Assembly (NCBI RefSeq): GCF_002551815.1
Contig: NZ_NVPR01000079.1
Span: 1-55,758, forward strand
Source of the DNA: Bacillus sp. AFS098217
GTDB lineage: Bacteria > Bacillota > Bacilli > Bacillales > Bacillaceae_G
Length of the DNA: 55,758 nt
Direction of reading: 5' to 3'
The position numbers and the translations under genes are program-made. The notes below the pieces were generated by a model that had not been told where the DNA came from, did not search any database, and worked only from the letters and a program-made list of their open reading frames with translations. Positions 27,434 to 37,111 of the stretch are shown here, in pieces (position 1 is the first letter of the stretch; the number at the start of each line of letters is the position of its first letter).

Positions 27434-27784
27434 TTACTGCGGCAGAGCATCATACACATACGGATCGTTTGGCTTTTCAATTTTTTCGACTTTACTTACT
27501 TTCACAAGTAGAAATAGCGTTCCTTTATATGTCGTTTCATCTAATAATCCAGTTACTTGTACCCACGTCTCTTCCGGAAATTTTTTTATTTCTTTTCCAG
27601 ATACAATCATCCCCCACACAGAGGCATCTGCAATACAACATGTAATACCATACCTAGCAACTACTGTTTTATTCCCTTTCACCTCTTTATCGTTATAAAC
27701 AAACCTTGTAAATGTAATTTCCTTTTCCTTAAATCCAAGAACATCTTGGCCAATTATATTCATTGTTTGTGTGATTTGAACCAT
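27434..27784 (-). pseudogene. C-terminal fragment of a YcgQ-like (TIGR03943/DUF1980) protein
   Basis: The 116-residue frame matches only the C-terminal half of YcgQ-type permease subunits (usually about 280 residues). It contains the hallmark ARYGITCCIADASVWGM and ends DPYVYDALPQ. The N-terminal membrane part is missing. Its apparent start codon (ATGGTTCAAAT) lies inside a repeat unit like those at 30018-30115, so the 5' end was probably lost by rearrangement at a repeat. YcgQ/YcgR belong to the zinc (Zur) regulon in B. subtilis, which fits the nearby Zur-controlled CobW gene. Confidence 0.65.
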
Positions 27785-27925
27785 AACTTTGCCGTTCCGG
27801 CAAGGTTATGGTTCTTTTTGTTTGCGGCAAACTTATGCTTCCAGGATTTGAATAATATTTTTAATGTCGTTTTTAAAAAGCCACGATGTTTATAAAAAAG
27901 TTGCAATGTTTTTGCCTTTTAATTA
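27773..27925. repeat. Degenerate GGCAAxxTTATG repeats and hairpin
   Basis: Inverted units CGGCAAAGTTATGGTTCAAA (minus) and CGGCAAGGTTATGGTTC (plus) meet head to head to form a 16-bp imperfect hairpin ending in TTTTTG. They are followed by further loose units (GGCAAACTTATGCTTCC at 27826; AAAAAGCCACGATG at 27876; AAAAAAGTTGCAATG at 27894). The hairpin could also act as a plus-strand terminator. Confidence 0.5.
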
Positions 27926-28084
27926 AAGAGTTCTAAATGAATTTTGATCCACCCTTTTCAAAGTATATTCATTTTATTTATTATAAAATATAAGTTTGTA
28001 AAGTAGTTCTGACTATACTTTATTTTAAAGCTACAATAATTCCTTGATAAATAAATAGAATTATTGTAAAGTAATGATAATTAA

Positions 28085-28347
28085 ATTATATATTATTTGA
28101 AAGTGATGAAAGGAAGTAGTAACAGGTATTTTTTCTTTTAGAGAGTCGGTGGGTGGTGTAAACCGATAGAAAGAGCTTGTGAATCCGTCCTTGAGCGAAA
28201 TGTGGAACACTTCAATGTGAGGTTAGTAATCGTTTCCGGTTAAAAACCGTTAATTTTTTAAGTTGAAAGCTTATATTTTCTATGCTTTCAACTAGGGTGG
28301 CAACGCGGGTTAACTCTCGTCCCTTTTATAGGGACGGGAGTTTTTTG
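28085..28347 (+). ncRNA. Serine T-box riboswitch leader
   Basis: A complete T-box leader for the synthetase gene. It has a Stem I region with AGAGAGTCGGTGGG, an AGAAAGAG segment, and the specifier loop GTGAATCCGTCC. The specifier codon TCC (28184-28186) reads serine. The conserved T-box AGGGTGGCAACGCGGG lies at 28294-28309 and pairs alternatively with the terminator arm. The terminator is ACTCTCGTCCC / GGGACGGGAGT (28313-28341) plus T6. Uncharged tRNA-Ser would stabilise the antiterminator and switch the gene on. Confidence 0.9.
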
Positions 28348-28430
28348 TGTTTTTTTAGTGAAATTCCCTACCTTAAAAGTTTAACGTGAACGGAGAAGAT
28401 GGCATTAGTCACTTATTAAAGGAGAGATAA

Positions 28431-29708
<1,278 letters not shown>

Positions 29709-29744
29709 GAAAGATGTTGATTTGAGATAAAGTTTAACGATTTA

Positions 29745-29790
29745 TAAAAAGTATGGGTGTTTACAAAAAGTCGTACCGTTGTGCATAGAA
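29745..29790 (-). repeat. Degenerate ~20-bp units (array 3, inverted)
   Basis: The minus strand reads ACGGTACGACTTTTTGTAAA and then CCCATACTTTTTATAAAT, the same unit type as 57-144. Confidence 0.45.
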
Positions 29791-29874
29791 ATTTTTTATT
29801 AATTCCTATTAAATTAACATACGCTTCTGGTTTTGATTAAACTTTTTATAAAAACATATCTACTAACAACAAAC

Positions 29875-29918
29875 AACCCAAGCATTTTACCTCATCTTTT
29901 TTTCAAAATGTTTGGGTT
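29875..29918 (+). terminator. Terminator downstream of serS
   Basis: AACCCAAGCATTTT pairs with AAAATGTTTGGGTT (one mismatch), followed by TTCTTC. It is about 165 bases past the serS stop. Confidence 0.6.
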
Positions 29919-30017
29919 TCTTCTGATAAAAAATCAAATTTTGTATCATGCTTTTGATCAAACTTTATTACAAACCAACAGCATTCACGGCAAGTTCATG
30001 AGTTAAAAAAAGATTTA

Positions 30018-30115
30018 TGGCAATGTTATGCTTCAAATATTACAAGAATGTTCTCTAAAAACTATGCTTTCTGGCAATATTATGGTTCAAATTGTGGCGG
30101 ATTTATGATTCAAAT
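30018..30115 (+). repeat. 21-bp repeat units, consensus TGGCAATxTTATGxTTCAAAT
   Basis: Three clear units start at 30018, 30072 and 30095; the first two differ at two positions. They are similar to the unit covering the 5' end of the ycgQ fragment (27773-27793). Confidence 0.6.
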
Positions 30116-30178
30116 CACAGTTTGAATATAATTTTTGTCCTCTATTTGTATCTTCTTTTGATTCATTATCGTTTTTTT

Positions 30179-30199
30179 AAATCGGAATCATTATGATTT
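30179..30199. promoter_or_regulatory. Zur-box-like dyad 1
   Basis: AAATCGGAATCATTATGATTT, an imperfect form of the Zur consensus AAATCGTAATxATTACGATTT; about 70-90 bases before the CobW gene start. Confidence 0.65.
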
Positions 30200-30232
30200 A
30201 TCGTTGCATTTTGCCTTCTCATCATTTATTAT

Positions 30233-30253
30233 AAAACGTAATGATTACGATTT
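30233..30253. promoter_or_regulatory. Zur-box-like dyad 2
   Basis: AAAACGTAATGATTACGATTT is a near-perfect Zur box. It sits directly before the ribosome site of the CobW gene, an ideal place to block transcription when zinc is plentiful. Confidence 0.85.
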
Positions 30254-30270
30254 AATAGGAGGAATATACA

Positions 30271-31458
30271 ATGAAAAGAGTACCCATTACTGTATTAAGT
30301 GGTTTTTTAGGATCCGGAAAAACTACTTTATTAAATCATATTTTGGCAAATAAAGAAGGATTAAAAGTAGCAGTCATTGTAAATGACATGAGCGAAGTAA
30401 ATATTGACGCTGCTCTTGTAAAACAAGGAGGTTTTTCTCGTACTGAAGAAAAATTAGTAGAAATTCAAAACGGTTGCATTTGTTGTACACTTCGAGAAGA
30501 TTTAATCATTGAAGTAAACCGTCTTGTAGAAGCAGGAGATATCGACTACATCGTTATCGAATCTTCCGGTATTAGTGAACCCATTCCAGTCGCACAAACA
30601 TTTACGTATATGGACGAAGAACTTAGCATTGACTTAACGAGTAAATGTCGCCTTGATACAATGGTTACTGTAGTTGATGCAAATCGATATTGGGATGATT
30701 TTGCCGCTGGCGAAAGTTTACTAGATCGAAAACAAGCAATTGATGAAACCGATACAAGAGAAGTTATCGATCTATTAATTGATCAGATTGAATTTGCAAA
30801 TGTGATTCTTTTGAACAAAGCGGATTTACTAGAGAAAGAAGATGTGATGGAACTTCATCGCCTCTTACAAAAATTGAATCCTGGGGCAAAAATTATTGAA
30901 TCTTCATTTAGTGTAGTTCCACTAAATGAAATTTTAAATACAAATTTATTTAACTATGATGAAGCAAGCCAATCAGCTGGTTGGATTCAGGAGTTAAATA
31001 CCGAACACCATACGCCCGAAACAGAAGAATACGGCATCGGTTCCTTTGTTTATCGCCGCAAACGTCCGTTTCATCCTGTACGCCTTATGAAATGGTTACA
31101 AAACTGGCCATTAGATGTAGTAAGAGCGAAAGGTTTTTTCTGGCTTGCATCTCGTAATCATATGATGGGGCTTCTTTCTCAAGCTGGTTCTTCGATTACC
31201 ATTCAAGGTGCTGGTGAATGGATTGCCGCATTACCTGAAGGTGAGCAGCAGCAAATACTTACAGAAGAACCAGAAATCTTAAAAAATTGGGATAAACAAT
31301 ACGGGGATCGTATTACAGAACTTGTCTTTATTGGAATTGAAATGGAACAGTCTACAATTGAACAATCTTTAGATGCATGTCTACTAACTGATGAAGAAAT
31401 GGAACAGAAATGGGATAATTTTGTTGATCCAATTCCTTCGTTTACCGTTGTATCATGA
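30271..31458 (+). CDS. CobW/COG0523 GTPase, YciC/ZigA-like zinc metallochaperone
   Basis: A 395-residue G3E-family GTPase. It has the P-loop [15 protein letters not shown], the metal-binding motif [12 protein letters not shown] (CxCC), the ESSG element and NKAD for guanine recognition. A C-terminal CobW_C domain begins near [16 protein letters not shown]. Members of this type (B. subtilis YciC, now ZagA) deliver zinc to essential enzymes when zinc is scarce. The two Zur-box-like sites upstream support that role over a cobalamin one. AGGAGG precedes the ATG. A terminator follows. Confidence 0.9.
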   Translation: MKRVPITVLSGFLGSGKTTLLNHILANKEGLKVAVIVNDMSEVNIDAALVKQGGFSRTEEKLVEIQNGCICCTLREDLIIEVNRLVEAGDIDYIVIESSGISEPIPVAQTFTYMDEELSIDLTSKCRLDTMVTVVDANRYWDDFAAGESLLDRKQAIDETDTREVIDLLIDQIEFANVILLNKADLLEKEDVMELHRLLQKLNPGAKIIESSFSVVPLNEILNTNLFNYDEASQSAGWIQELNTEHHTPETEEYGIGSFVYRRKRPFHPVRLMKWLQNWPLDVVRAKGFFWLASRNHMMGLLSQAGSSITIQGAGEWIAALPEGEQQQILTEEPEILKNWDKQYGDRITELVFIGIEMEQSTIEQSLDACLLTDEEMEQKWDNFVDPIPSFTVVS

Positions 31459-31465
31459 TACAACG
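31446..31465. repeat. Perfect 20-bp palindrome at the cobW stop codon
   Basis: CGTTGTATCATGATACAACG is its own reverse complement and contains the stop codon of the CobW gene. It could be a regulator site or a cruciform; a chance origin is possible. Confidence 0.5.
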
Positions 31466-31471
31466 AAAAAA

Positions 31472-31510
31472 AACAAGATGGTTTCCTCAAAAGGTGACCA
31501 CCTTGTTTTT
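31472..31510 (+). terminator. cobW terminator
   Basis: ACAAGATGGT pairs with ACCACCTTGT (one mismatch) around a 15-base loop, followed by TTTTTATTT. Confidence 0.75.
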
Positions 31511-31519
31511 ATTTATGAT

Positions 31520-31807
31520 TTAGATTTGTTAGGCTTATTGATTATATTCCCCCATATAACAAGTATAATTGTAGCAATTGCTAAAAATACATATATCGAG
31601 CCTTTCTTAGCAAACATTCAGCTTCATGTATTGCGCCTCGAATATCTATTCTTTCAAAACTTCATTTCTGCACGTAAATCTATTGAAGAGCACAATTTAA
31701 TCATTGAAGCATTAAGGAACAAAGATGCAGCACAAATAGAGCAAATAATGTCTCAAAACTGGTTGCGACCAATGAAAGAAATACAAAAAATAATTTCTCT
31801 GCAATAA
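31520..31807 (+). pseudogene. C-terminal remnant of a GntR/FadR-type regulator (FCD domain)
   Basis: The last 70 or so codons read IAKNTYIEPFLANIQLHVLR and then ARKSIEEHNLIIEALRNKDA, the end of an FCD ligand-binding domain. No HTH domain or start site lies upstream: the frame runs back through the cobW terminator into that gene. It therefore looks like a 5'-deleted relic. It stops at 31807 without internal stops. Confidence 0.55.
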
Positions 31808-31812
31808 GAAAA

Positions 31813-31848
31813 AGAGCCGTTTATATTGTAGAAAACATAAACGGCTCT
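31813..31848 (-). terminator. fbpA terminator
   Basis: Perfect 12-bp stem (AGAGCCGTTTAT / ATAAACGGCTCT), followed on the minus strand by TTTTTCTT; 20 bases past the small gene stop. Confidence 0.85.
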
Positions 31849-31868
31849 CCCTTCACACTTCTCTATGA

Positions 31869-32039
31869 TTATGCGCGAATCTCGGCATATTTCTCAATGT
31901 CCCTAAACTCTTTTTCTAGTTCTTCTAAGGAAAGCTCGTATAATTGTCGGTCGAGAACTTTAAACACACCTGCCCCAATTAACTGATCAATTAAATACCT
32001 CTTACGATTTTCAACAGCAAAACGGAGTTGGCTACCCAT
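31869..32039 (-). CDS. fbpA: FbpA-like Fur-regulated small protein
   Basis: A 56-residue gene encoding MGSQLRFAVENRKRYLIDQL and then GVFKVLDRQLYELSLEELEK. This matches the Fur-regulated basic protein A family of Bacillus. In B. subtilis the Fbp proteins assist the sRNA FsrA in the iron-sparing response, lowering expression of iron-rich enzymes. AAGGAG lies 8 bases before the ATG. A Fur-box-like site is 25-46 bases upstream and a strong terminator is downstream, so this is an intact monocistronic gene in an otherwise decayed stretch. Confidence 0.85.
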   Translation of the reverse strand: MGSQLRFAVENRKRYLIDQLIGAGVFKVLDRQLYELSLEELEKEFRDIEKYAEIRA

Positions 32040-32063
32040 CTAAAAACTCCTTCCTACAACAAC

Positions 32064-32085
32064 TGAAAATGATAATCTTTATTAA
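32064..32085 (-). promoter_or_regulatory. Fur box of fbpA
   Basis: TGAAAATGATAATCTTTATTAA (plus strand) resembles the Fur 19-mer; it lies upstream of the small gene's ribosome site. Confidence 0.75.
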
Positions 32086-32227
32086 TTACCACTTTGATTG
32101 TAAAAGATGATGTTTTATAAGTAAAGTAATTTCATGAAATATTTACCTTACAAACTGTTTGTGGCCACATTATATATATGTATGTTACGCAAAGAATGTT
32201 ATGACACTTTTTATCATCTTTTTTCTT

Positions 32228-32475
32228 TCATACTTCGCAAGTTGTCTCAATATGATTAAATTCTCCCTCTATTTCCAAATGAATCGTGACATGTTCTACA
32301 TGAAATTTTTCTTTCGTACATTCGTTGCTTCTTTTAATACCATTTGTATATCTTTGTCTTTTTCAATAATAAGATGACAAGTTTCTACTTGATAATCTGA
32401 TGTGGAGCATATAGGTAAATCATGTACTTCTTTTTCTTTTACAATCGTAATATGTAATAATGTATGTTTCACTTT
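32228..32475 (-). pseudogene. C-terminal remnant of a cation diffusion facilitator
   Basis: The minus strand encodes the cytoplasmic tail of a CDF (CzcD/ZitB-like) metal exporter: EKEVHDLPICSTSDYQVETC, LIIEKDKDIQMVLKEATNV, then, one frame over, KEKFHVEHVTIHLEIEGEF and ETTCEV before a stop at 32228. A single-base loss near the NV/KEKF junction explains the frame change. The membrane domain (about 200 residues) is gone. It sits near the zinc GTPase, possibly once a metal-homeostasis neighbour. Confidence 0.65.
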
Positions 32476-32627
32476 ATCCTATTTCGTTACGTCACGAGTC
32501 ACCTCTTCACTTATACAATCTTCGTTACTTTTTATATAAGTCCTTTTTTCTCAACAAAAAACTAGACTACTTCTTTTTCTCTTTCATATTGTTTAATAAT
32601 AAACAAAAATTCAAGGAGGTTATAGTT

Positions 32628-33701
32628 TTGAAACGGTTATTTCTCTGTATGGAACGAGAACTTGTTGTCTTAGAAGAAAAAAACGAAGAGTATCAAATTC
32701 AATATCATTTACAAAATATGCAACCTACTTGTATTGCAGTAGACCCATTTCAATCCAACCGTATATATTGCGGTACGTTTGGCCGGGGGTTATGGTTAAG
32801 TGACGATAGTGGGGATTCTTGGAGACCGATTGGCGATTCTTACCGTTACTTTGATTTCCCTAAAGAAGACGGTATTTCACATTCTTCTATTACTGCAATA
32901 ACTGTAAGCTCCAATAAGAAAGTTAATGACTATGGCGTCGTTTATGTTGGCACAGAACCTAGTGCCTTATTTTACTCAGAAAATGGTGGTGAAACGTGGA
33001 ATGAATGTAAAAATATGAAATCATTACTTTCTTCATATACGTGGGCATTTCCCCCTCGTCCTTTCACGCATCATGTACGATGGATTACAGTTGATCCAAA
33101 TAAACAAGATACTTTGCATGTATCAATTGAAGCCGGGGCCGTTATTCAAAGTAACGATAATGGACAAACTTGGACCGATAAAAAATTCGGTGCTCCTATC
33201 GATGCCCATCAATTGCTTATGCACCCCGATGCTCCTAATCGTCTTTATGCATCATGCGGTGATGGGTTTATGAGTGGTCCTGATCGTGCCTATCTCGAAA
33301 GTTATAATGGAGGAAGTAGCTGGACTTCATGCAGTGAAGGATTAGAACATCACTATTTATACAGTATGGCTATCGATCCTGCTGATTGTGATACGATCCT
33401 CGTTTCTGCTGCGCCAAGTGCTGATCTAGCTCACCACCGTATTCCTTATGAATCTTATATTTATCGAAAAACGAAAGATACACCTTTTGAGCAGGTACAT
33501 CAAGGACTACCATCTGCAATCGGTACAGTTATTTCCATGCTTGCAACAAATCCAGCCGAGCCTCATACGTTTTACACGTTAAATAATAATGGTGTCTTTC
33601 AATCTTTAGATGCTGGACAAACGTGGGGACAATTAAACATTCCGTGGAAGGAAGAATATAAAACACAACACCCTCATGCTTTACTAATCACTACTTCTTA
33701 A
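32628..33701 (+). CDS. BNR/Asp-box repeat protein (sialidase-like beta-propeller)
   Basis: A protein of about 357 residues made of BNR/Asp-box repeats: SDDSGDSW, SENGGETW, SNDNGQTW, SYNGGSSW and SLDAGQTWG, spaced as in multi-bladed propellers (sortilin/VPS10 or exo-sialidase-like). No signal peptide, so it is probably cytoplasmic. The start is the TTG at 32628 with AAGGAGG 8 bases upstream; the longer in-frame N-terminus from 32460 has no ribosome site and unlikely composition. Enzymatic sialidase residues are not evident; function unknown. Confidence 0.75.
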   Translation: MKRLFLCMERELVVLEEKNEEYQIQYHLQNMQPTCIAVDPFQSNRIYCGTFGRGLWLSDDSGDSWRPIGDSYRYFDFPKEDGISHSSITAITVSSNKKVNDYGVVYVGTEPSALFYSENGGETWNECKNMKSLLSSYTWAFPPRPFTHHVRWITVDPNKQDTLHVSIEAGAVIQSNDNGQTWTDKKFGAPIDAHQLLMHPDAPNRLYASCGDGFMSGPDRAYLESYNGGSSWTSCSEGLEHHYLYSMAIDPADCDTILVSAAPSADLAHHRIPYESYIYRKTKDTPFEQVHQGLPSAIGTVISMLATNPAEPHTFYTLNNNGVFQSLDAGQTWGQLNIPWKEEYKTQHPHALLITTS

Positions 33702-33707
33702 CGAAAA

Positions 33708-33743
33708 GAAAAGGACTACCTATTTATCAAGGCAGTCCTTTTC
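33708..33743. terminator. Convergent-gene terminator
   Basis: AAAAGGACT / AGTCCTTTT, 16-base loop, flanked by T-rich sequence on the plus strand and A-rich on the left, serving the BNR gene and the anti-sigma gene. Confidence 0.7.
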
Positions 33744-33747
33744 TCTT

Positions 33748-34851
33748 TTATTTCTTTACATCAATTACAATATCATCTAACACAATATTTTTACTTTTCG
33801 CTTCTTTTTTAGGCACTTCAATTTTCTTCTCTTTTCCACCACTCATTTCTACTCCGCCATGATTTTCAGGGGTATGAACTCGTAAGTTAACATGAGGAGT
33901 AACAATCAATTTTGTTGCATTTTCATTGAGTTTTTGGAATGTAGCACTCCAATGACTTTTATTTGGTTCTGCCGCTGTACTTTTCCCTCCATTACCTTCA
34001 CCTGCATATTGATTTCCTAAATCATCTTTAATTTCTAATTCAACATCCGCATCATCCCATTGACTTAGTAACTCCTTAGAATCCTCTTGATTGTAAAAAA
34101 TGATGAATGACATCGGGGTCACTTCCATTTTTTCCATACTTACTTTTACTCCTTCTTTTTCCGAACTTCCATGAAGCTTTATCTCTTTACTGTCCATTGC
34201 CTTTAAAGTAAGCGCAAAATTCCAGTTCCCTTTTATTGCTTTCTTTTCCTCCATATCTGTTTGTTCTATATTCCATCTAATATTTGCAACATCTTTTCTT
34301 TTACTACCATGATCAGTTGCTGTTATCATACCTACATACTTTTTATCCCCCACTTTAGTAGTCTGAGAGCTACCTCCCATTCCATCCGAATCCCTTATAT
34401 CTAAGTGACCAAATATACTTGGCTTCTCACCTAAATCTTTCTCACTTTCTATAGAATACGTTATTGATACCGTTCTTCCATCAAAAACAGCATCATTAAT
34501 CGTTATTTTAACTCCATTACTTTCTCGCGTCATATTTAACTCAGTAGAAAATTCTTTATAATTTTCATAAAGACCTGTTCTACCGTTATCTAAAAAGCGA
34601 AAAATATCACCTACAATCGGAAGCCCTCCAGCATAAGTCGGAAACCCGATTCCCAGTGTTACAACTGACAAACCTACTAAAATAGATGCAGCAGCGACAC
34701 CCTTTTTCCAGTTCTTCATTTTTTTCTTTTTACGCATACCTTGTTTTAGATTCCGTTTCACTTTTTCCTTTTCAAATTCAGAAGCTTCTATTTCCTCAAA
34801 TTCTTTTTCATCTATTTCGATATCATTTAATAACTCATAAACGTCTTTCAT
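33748..34851 (-). CDS. DUF4179-type membrane anti-sigma factor
   Basis: A 367-residue protein with an acidic cytoplasmic N-terminus (about 45 residues), one membrane segment (GVAAASILVGLSVVTLGIG) and a large extracellular part of DUF4179/DUF5643 type. It overlaps the sigma-factor gene by ATGA, the classic arrangement of an ECF sigma factor and its membrane inhibitor. It should hold the sigma factor inactive until an envelope signal arrives. The signal is not known. Confidence 0.8.
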   Translation of the reverse strand: MKDVYELLNDIEIDEKEFEEIEASEFEKEKVKRNLKQGMRKKKKMKNWKKGVAAASILVGLSVVTLGIGFPTYAGGLPIVGDIFRFLDNGRTGLYENYKEFSTELNMTRESNGVKITINDAVFDGRTVSITYSIESEKDLGEKPSIFGHLDIRDSDGMGGSSQTTKVGDKKYVGMITATDHGSKRKDVANIRWNIEQTDMEEKKAIKGNWNFALTLKAMDSKEIKLHGSSEKEGVKVSMEKMEVTPMSFIIFYNQEDSKELLSQWDDADVELEIKDDLGNQYAGEGNGGKSTAAEPNKSHWSATFQKLNENATKLIVTPHVNLRVHTPENHGGVEMSGGKEKKIEVPKKEAKSKNIVLDDIVIDVKK

Positions 34852-35414
34852 ATTACACTACCTCCTAAACGAAGATTTGTAGCATTTTGTTGTAGTTTCT
34901 TTTTCCCACGATAAATTCGATTATCTATTGCTGCCCGAGTTAAACCTAATTTCTCTCCTATCTCTTCTGTCTTTAAACCGAGAAGAAATTTCATGATGAA
35001 CACCTTTTGGTCTACAGGTTCTAATTGGTTAATGAGTTGTATTAGTTCCTCCCTATTTTCCATAACAATCAATTCATCTTCTATCGATTTTTCTGTACTT
35101 AAATTGAATTCATCTGAAATGACTTCCACTTTCTTGTTGGCTTTTCGGTAATAATCAATTGCTTTAAACTTAGCAATCGCCGCAATCCATTTCTTAAAAT
35201 CGTTTGAATCCCCGTAAAATTTATTTGCGTTATTCCAAACAGAAAGAAAAATATCATTGATGCATTCTTCTATAAGCCCATCGTTTTGAATGGGAACAAG
35301 AACTTTATGCGTTATCCCTTTTACTAATGGCAAATATGTATCGACAACGAATTCTAGCGCATCTTCTTTTTGCCGTTGCAACCTTTTTATAAAATTTTTA
35401 TCATTTGATTTCAT
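34848..35414 (-). CDS. ECF-type RNA polymerase sigma factor
   Basis: A 188-residue sigma-70 family protein. Region 2: LVKGITHKVLVPIQNDGLIE, then DIFLSVWNNANKF. Region 4: LNQLEPVDQKVFIMKFLLG with the HTH GLKTEEIGEKLGLTRAAID. Cotranscribed with the overlapping anti-sigma gene. Upstream of its ATG lies a perfect 16-bp palindrome (35437-35452). Which promoter it recognises cannot be read from the window. Confidence 0.88.
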   Translation of the reverse strand: MKSNDKNFIKRLQRQKEDALEFVVDTYLPLVKGITHKVLVPIQNDGLIEECINDIFLSVWNNANKFYGDSNDFKKWIAAIAKFKAIDYYRKANKKVEVISDEFNLSTEKSIEDELIVMENREELIQLINQLEPVDQKVFIMKFLLGLKTEEIGEKLGLTRAAIDNRIYRGKKKLQQNATNLRLGGSVI

Positions 35415-35436
35415 GTAGCGATTCCCCTTATTTTTT

Positions 35437-35452
35437 TGTAAAAGCTTTTACA
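35437..35452. promoter_or_regulatory. Perfect palindrome upstream of the sigma gene
   Basis: TGTAAAAGCTTTTACA is a perfect 16-bp dyad 23 bases upstream of the sigma-factor ATG, a plausible operator. Confidence 0.45.
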
Positions 35453-35703
35453 CCTTATATAACGTACAGGAAAATTTTTTCTCTTATAATTACCATTATT
35501 CTTTCATTTCATAAAGTGAGATTCTCATCTAAGACATTCCAGAGCATACAACTTCACATATTCTATCTAACAAGATACAGTAAAAAGACAATGAATTGCT
35601 AACAAAACAGGCAATTGATGATTTGCAAGCCGAAAGTGCAATGGAATATACGCTACAGTGAATGAATGGTTAAAAGCTTACCATATTCATATTGCTTAAA
35701 AAT

Positions 35704-35741
35704 AAAGGGAGTTCAAGACGTATATGCCCTGAACTCCCTTT
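35704..35741 (-). terminator. Terminator of the PP2C-like gene
   Basis: AAAGGGAGTTCA / TGAACTCCCTTT, perfect 12-bp stem; minus-strand continuation is TATTTTTAAG. Confidence 0.75.
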
Positions 35742-35749
35742 TACATTTC

Positions 35750-36544
35750 TTAATTTGCACGTTTTCTATTTTCTGTATCAATGGACCATCCAATAATCGT
35801 AGCGCAGTCCCTTCCTTTCCATTCAAGGACATTCGCTAAAGCAGGCTCAATTTGTAGAAATTCGCCATCATGTAGTGCATCAAATAAAGTTTGATCATCC
35901 TCAAATGTTTGCTTATTACACTCTAAAATTCCATCTGTTGCCATAACAATGTGATTCATACCTCTTTCTAACCCTCGAACCCCTGAAGTAAAGCAAGGTG
36001 TATTCGCCGCAAAAATATTTCTTCTTCCTATACATTCATAGTATTTCCGCTGATTTAGTCTTCCTTTTCCATTCTTTCCTCGTTCAGGATGAAATAAATA
36101 AGCAAAACAATCACCAACTGATAACCAATATAAAAACTCACCTTTTCGTAAACAAATTAAACACGCAAGTTCTCCATTCTCTTGTTCACATTTCTCAATA
36201 AATAACTCATCTGTAAACAATGCTAATAAATACATATGTGTATGATGAAATGCTAGATGAATGGGGTATGAGAATAATTCTTGTAACTTTTCTTTTCTTG
36301 CAGAAATTGCTTCTATTATATAATGTATATTTTTCGTTTTATGATGAGCATCAAAGATCATAACAAATTCGAATTCTAATTGTGGGTCCCACCAAGCCAG
36401 TACTGCATCTCCTCTTTCATACGCATCACTCTCTTGATTCCCGCCATATACGCCAACTGAAAGAGGACCACATTTTTCAACATGTATTTGATCTAGATAC
36501 ATCTTTTCATGACTAATCCATTTAAATGTATTCACTTCTATCAT
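35750..36544 (-). CDS. PP2C-family phosphatase-like protein
   Basis: A 264-residue protein with a divergent PP2C fold. Recognisable pieces are YGGNQESDAY (start of the domain), VMIFDAHH in place of the usual DG motif, FLYWLSVGDCFAYLF, IVMATDGILEC and KGRDCATIIGW (the DDxT-like end). Several metal aspartates are shifted or replaced, so activity is uncertain. Full-length and monocistronic with its own terminator. Confidence 0.7.
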   Translation of the reverse strand: MIEVNTFKWISHEKMYLDQIHVEKCGPLSVGVYGGNQESDAYERGDAVLAWWDPQLEFEFVMIFDAHHKTKNIHYIIEAISARKEKLQELFSYPIHLAFHHTHMYLLALFTDELFIEKCEQENGELACLICLRKGEFLYWLSVGDCFAYLFHPERGKNGKGRLNQRKYYECIGRRNIFAANTPCFTSGVRGLERGMNHIVMATDGILECNKQTFEDDQTLFDALHDGEFLQIEPALANVLEWKGRDCATIIGWSIDTENRKRAN

Positions 36545-36700
36545 CCTCTCTCTTGCTATGTGTATGCCCTTACACTAAGAGTACCGTATATTTCAAGAAA
36601 AATAAACTTTTTCAATAATTTTTATACAAATAAAAGGATTTTACATCTTATAAAACGAATATATCTTACTATACGATATAAAAACCGGAGGCATATCATT

Positions 36701-37111
36701 ATGAAAAACATCAATCAAAGTTGGGAAACCATTTACTATCATTTAAGATATGAATATGAAGATAATCTTTCTCACCAAGCAATTCGAATTCTACAAATCA
36801 TTTCCCGAGAAAAGGAGACTACAATTGGCAAGGTCGCTTCTGAATTAGGTTTATCTCATAATACAGCATCAGAGCATGTCAAACGTCTTATTCAAAAAGG
36901 ATTCGTTATGAAGGAGCGAAATAAACAAGATGAACGCGTCGTTAATCTAACATTGACTACAGAGGGAAATCAAGCTTTAACAAAGCATACATTATTGGAT
37001 GAAGAAAAACTAAAAGTATTAGAATCTCAATTTTCAAAAGAAGAGCAGCAATTACTCGAACAGGCTTTTTCATTATTAGCAAAGGAGGCAAAATATGCAT
37101 TTCCTCGTTAA
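36701..37111 (+). CDS. MarR-like winged-helix regulator
   Basis: A protein of about 136 residues with a MarR-type winged helix: AIRILQIISREKETTIGKVA, SHNTASEHVKRLIQKGFVM, then RVVNLTLTTEGNQAL for the wing. ATG 36701 follows CCGGAGG; upstream in-frame codons lack a ribosome site. The next gene starts inside its last codons (17-base overlap), so both form an operon with translational coupling. Confidence 0.8.
   Translation: MKNINQSWETIYYHLRYEYEDNLSHQAIRILQIISREKETTIGKVASELGLSHNTASEHVKRLIQKGFVMKERNKQDERVVNLTLTTEGNQALTKHTLLDEEKLKVLESQFSKEEQQLLEQAFSLLAKEAKYAFPR

Larger units (their letters stand above)
29709..30270. other. Gene-free stretch with repeats, terminator and Zur sites
   Basis: About 560 bases with no gene. 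In order it holds inverted array units related to 57-144 (29745-29790), a terminator (29875-29918), three 21-bp TGGCAATxTTATG units (30018-30115) and two Zur-box-like dyads (30179-30199, 30233-30253). Confidence 0.7.
35415..35749. other. Gene-poor intergenic region
   Basis: About 335 bases with the sigma-gene promoter region, a palindrome and a terminator (35704-35741). Around 35590-35695 there is weakly gene-like sequence (a frame with VNEWLKAYHIHIA) that is too short and broken to assign. Confidence 0.4.

Noticed and set aside
30271-31458. Cobalamin biosynthesis protein CobW
   Set aside because: No cobalamin genes nearby; the Zur-box-like sites and CxCC motif support a zinc metallochaperone.
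31391-31519. Start of the FCD-like frame inside the CobW gene
   Set aside because: It overlaps the end of CobW and its terminator hairpin, so it cannot be a real N-terminus.
32460-32627. N-terminal extension of the BNR protein
   Set aside because: No ribosome site, composition unlike the rest, and a strong AAGGAGG precedes the TTG at 32628.
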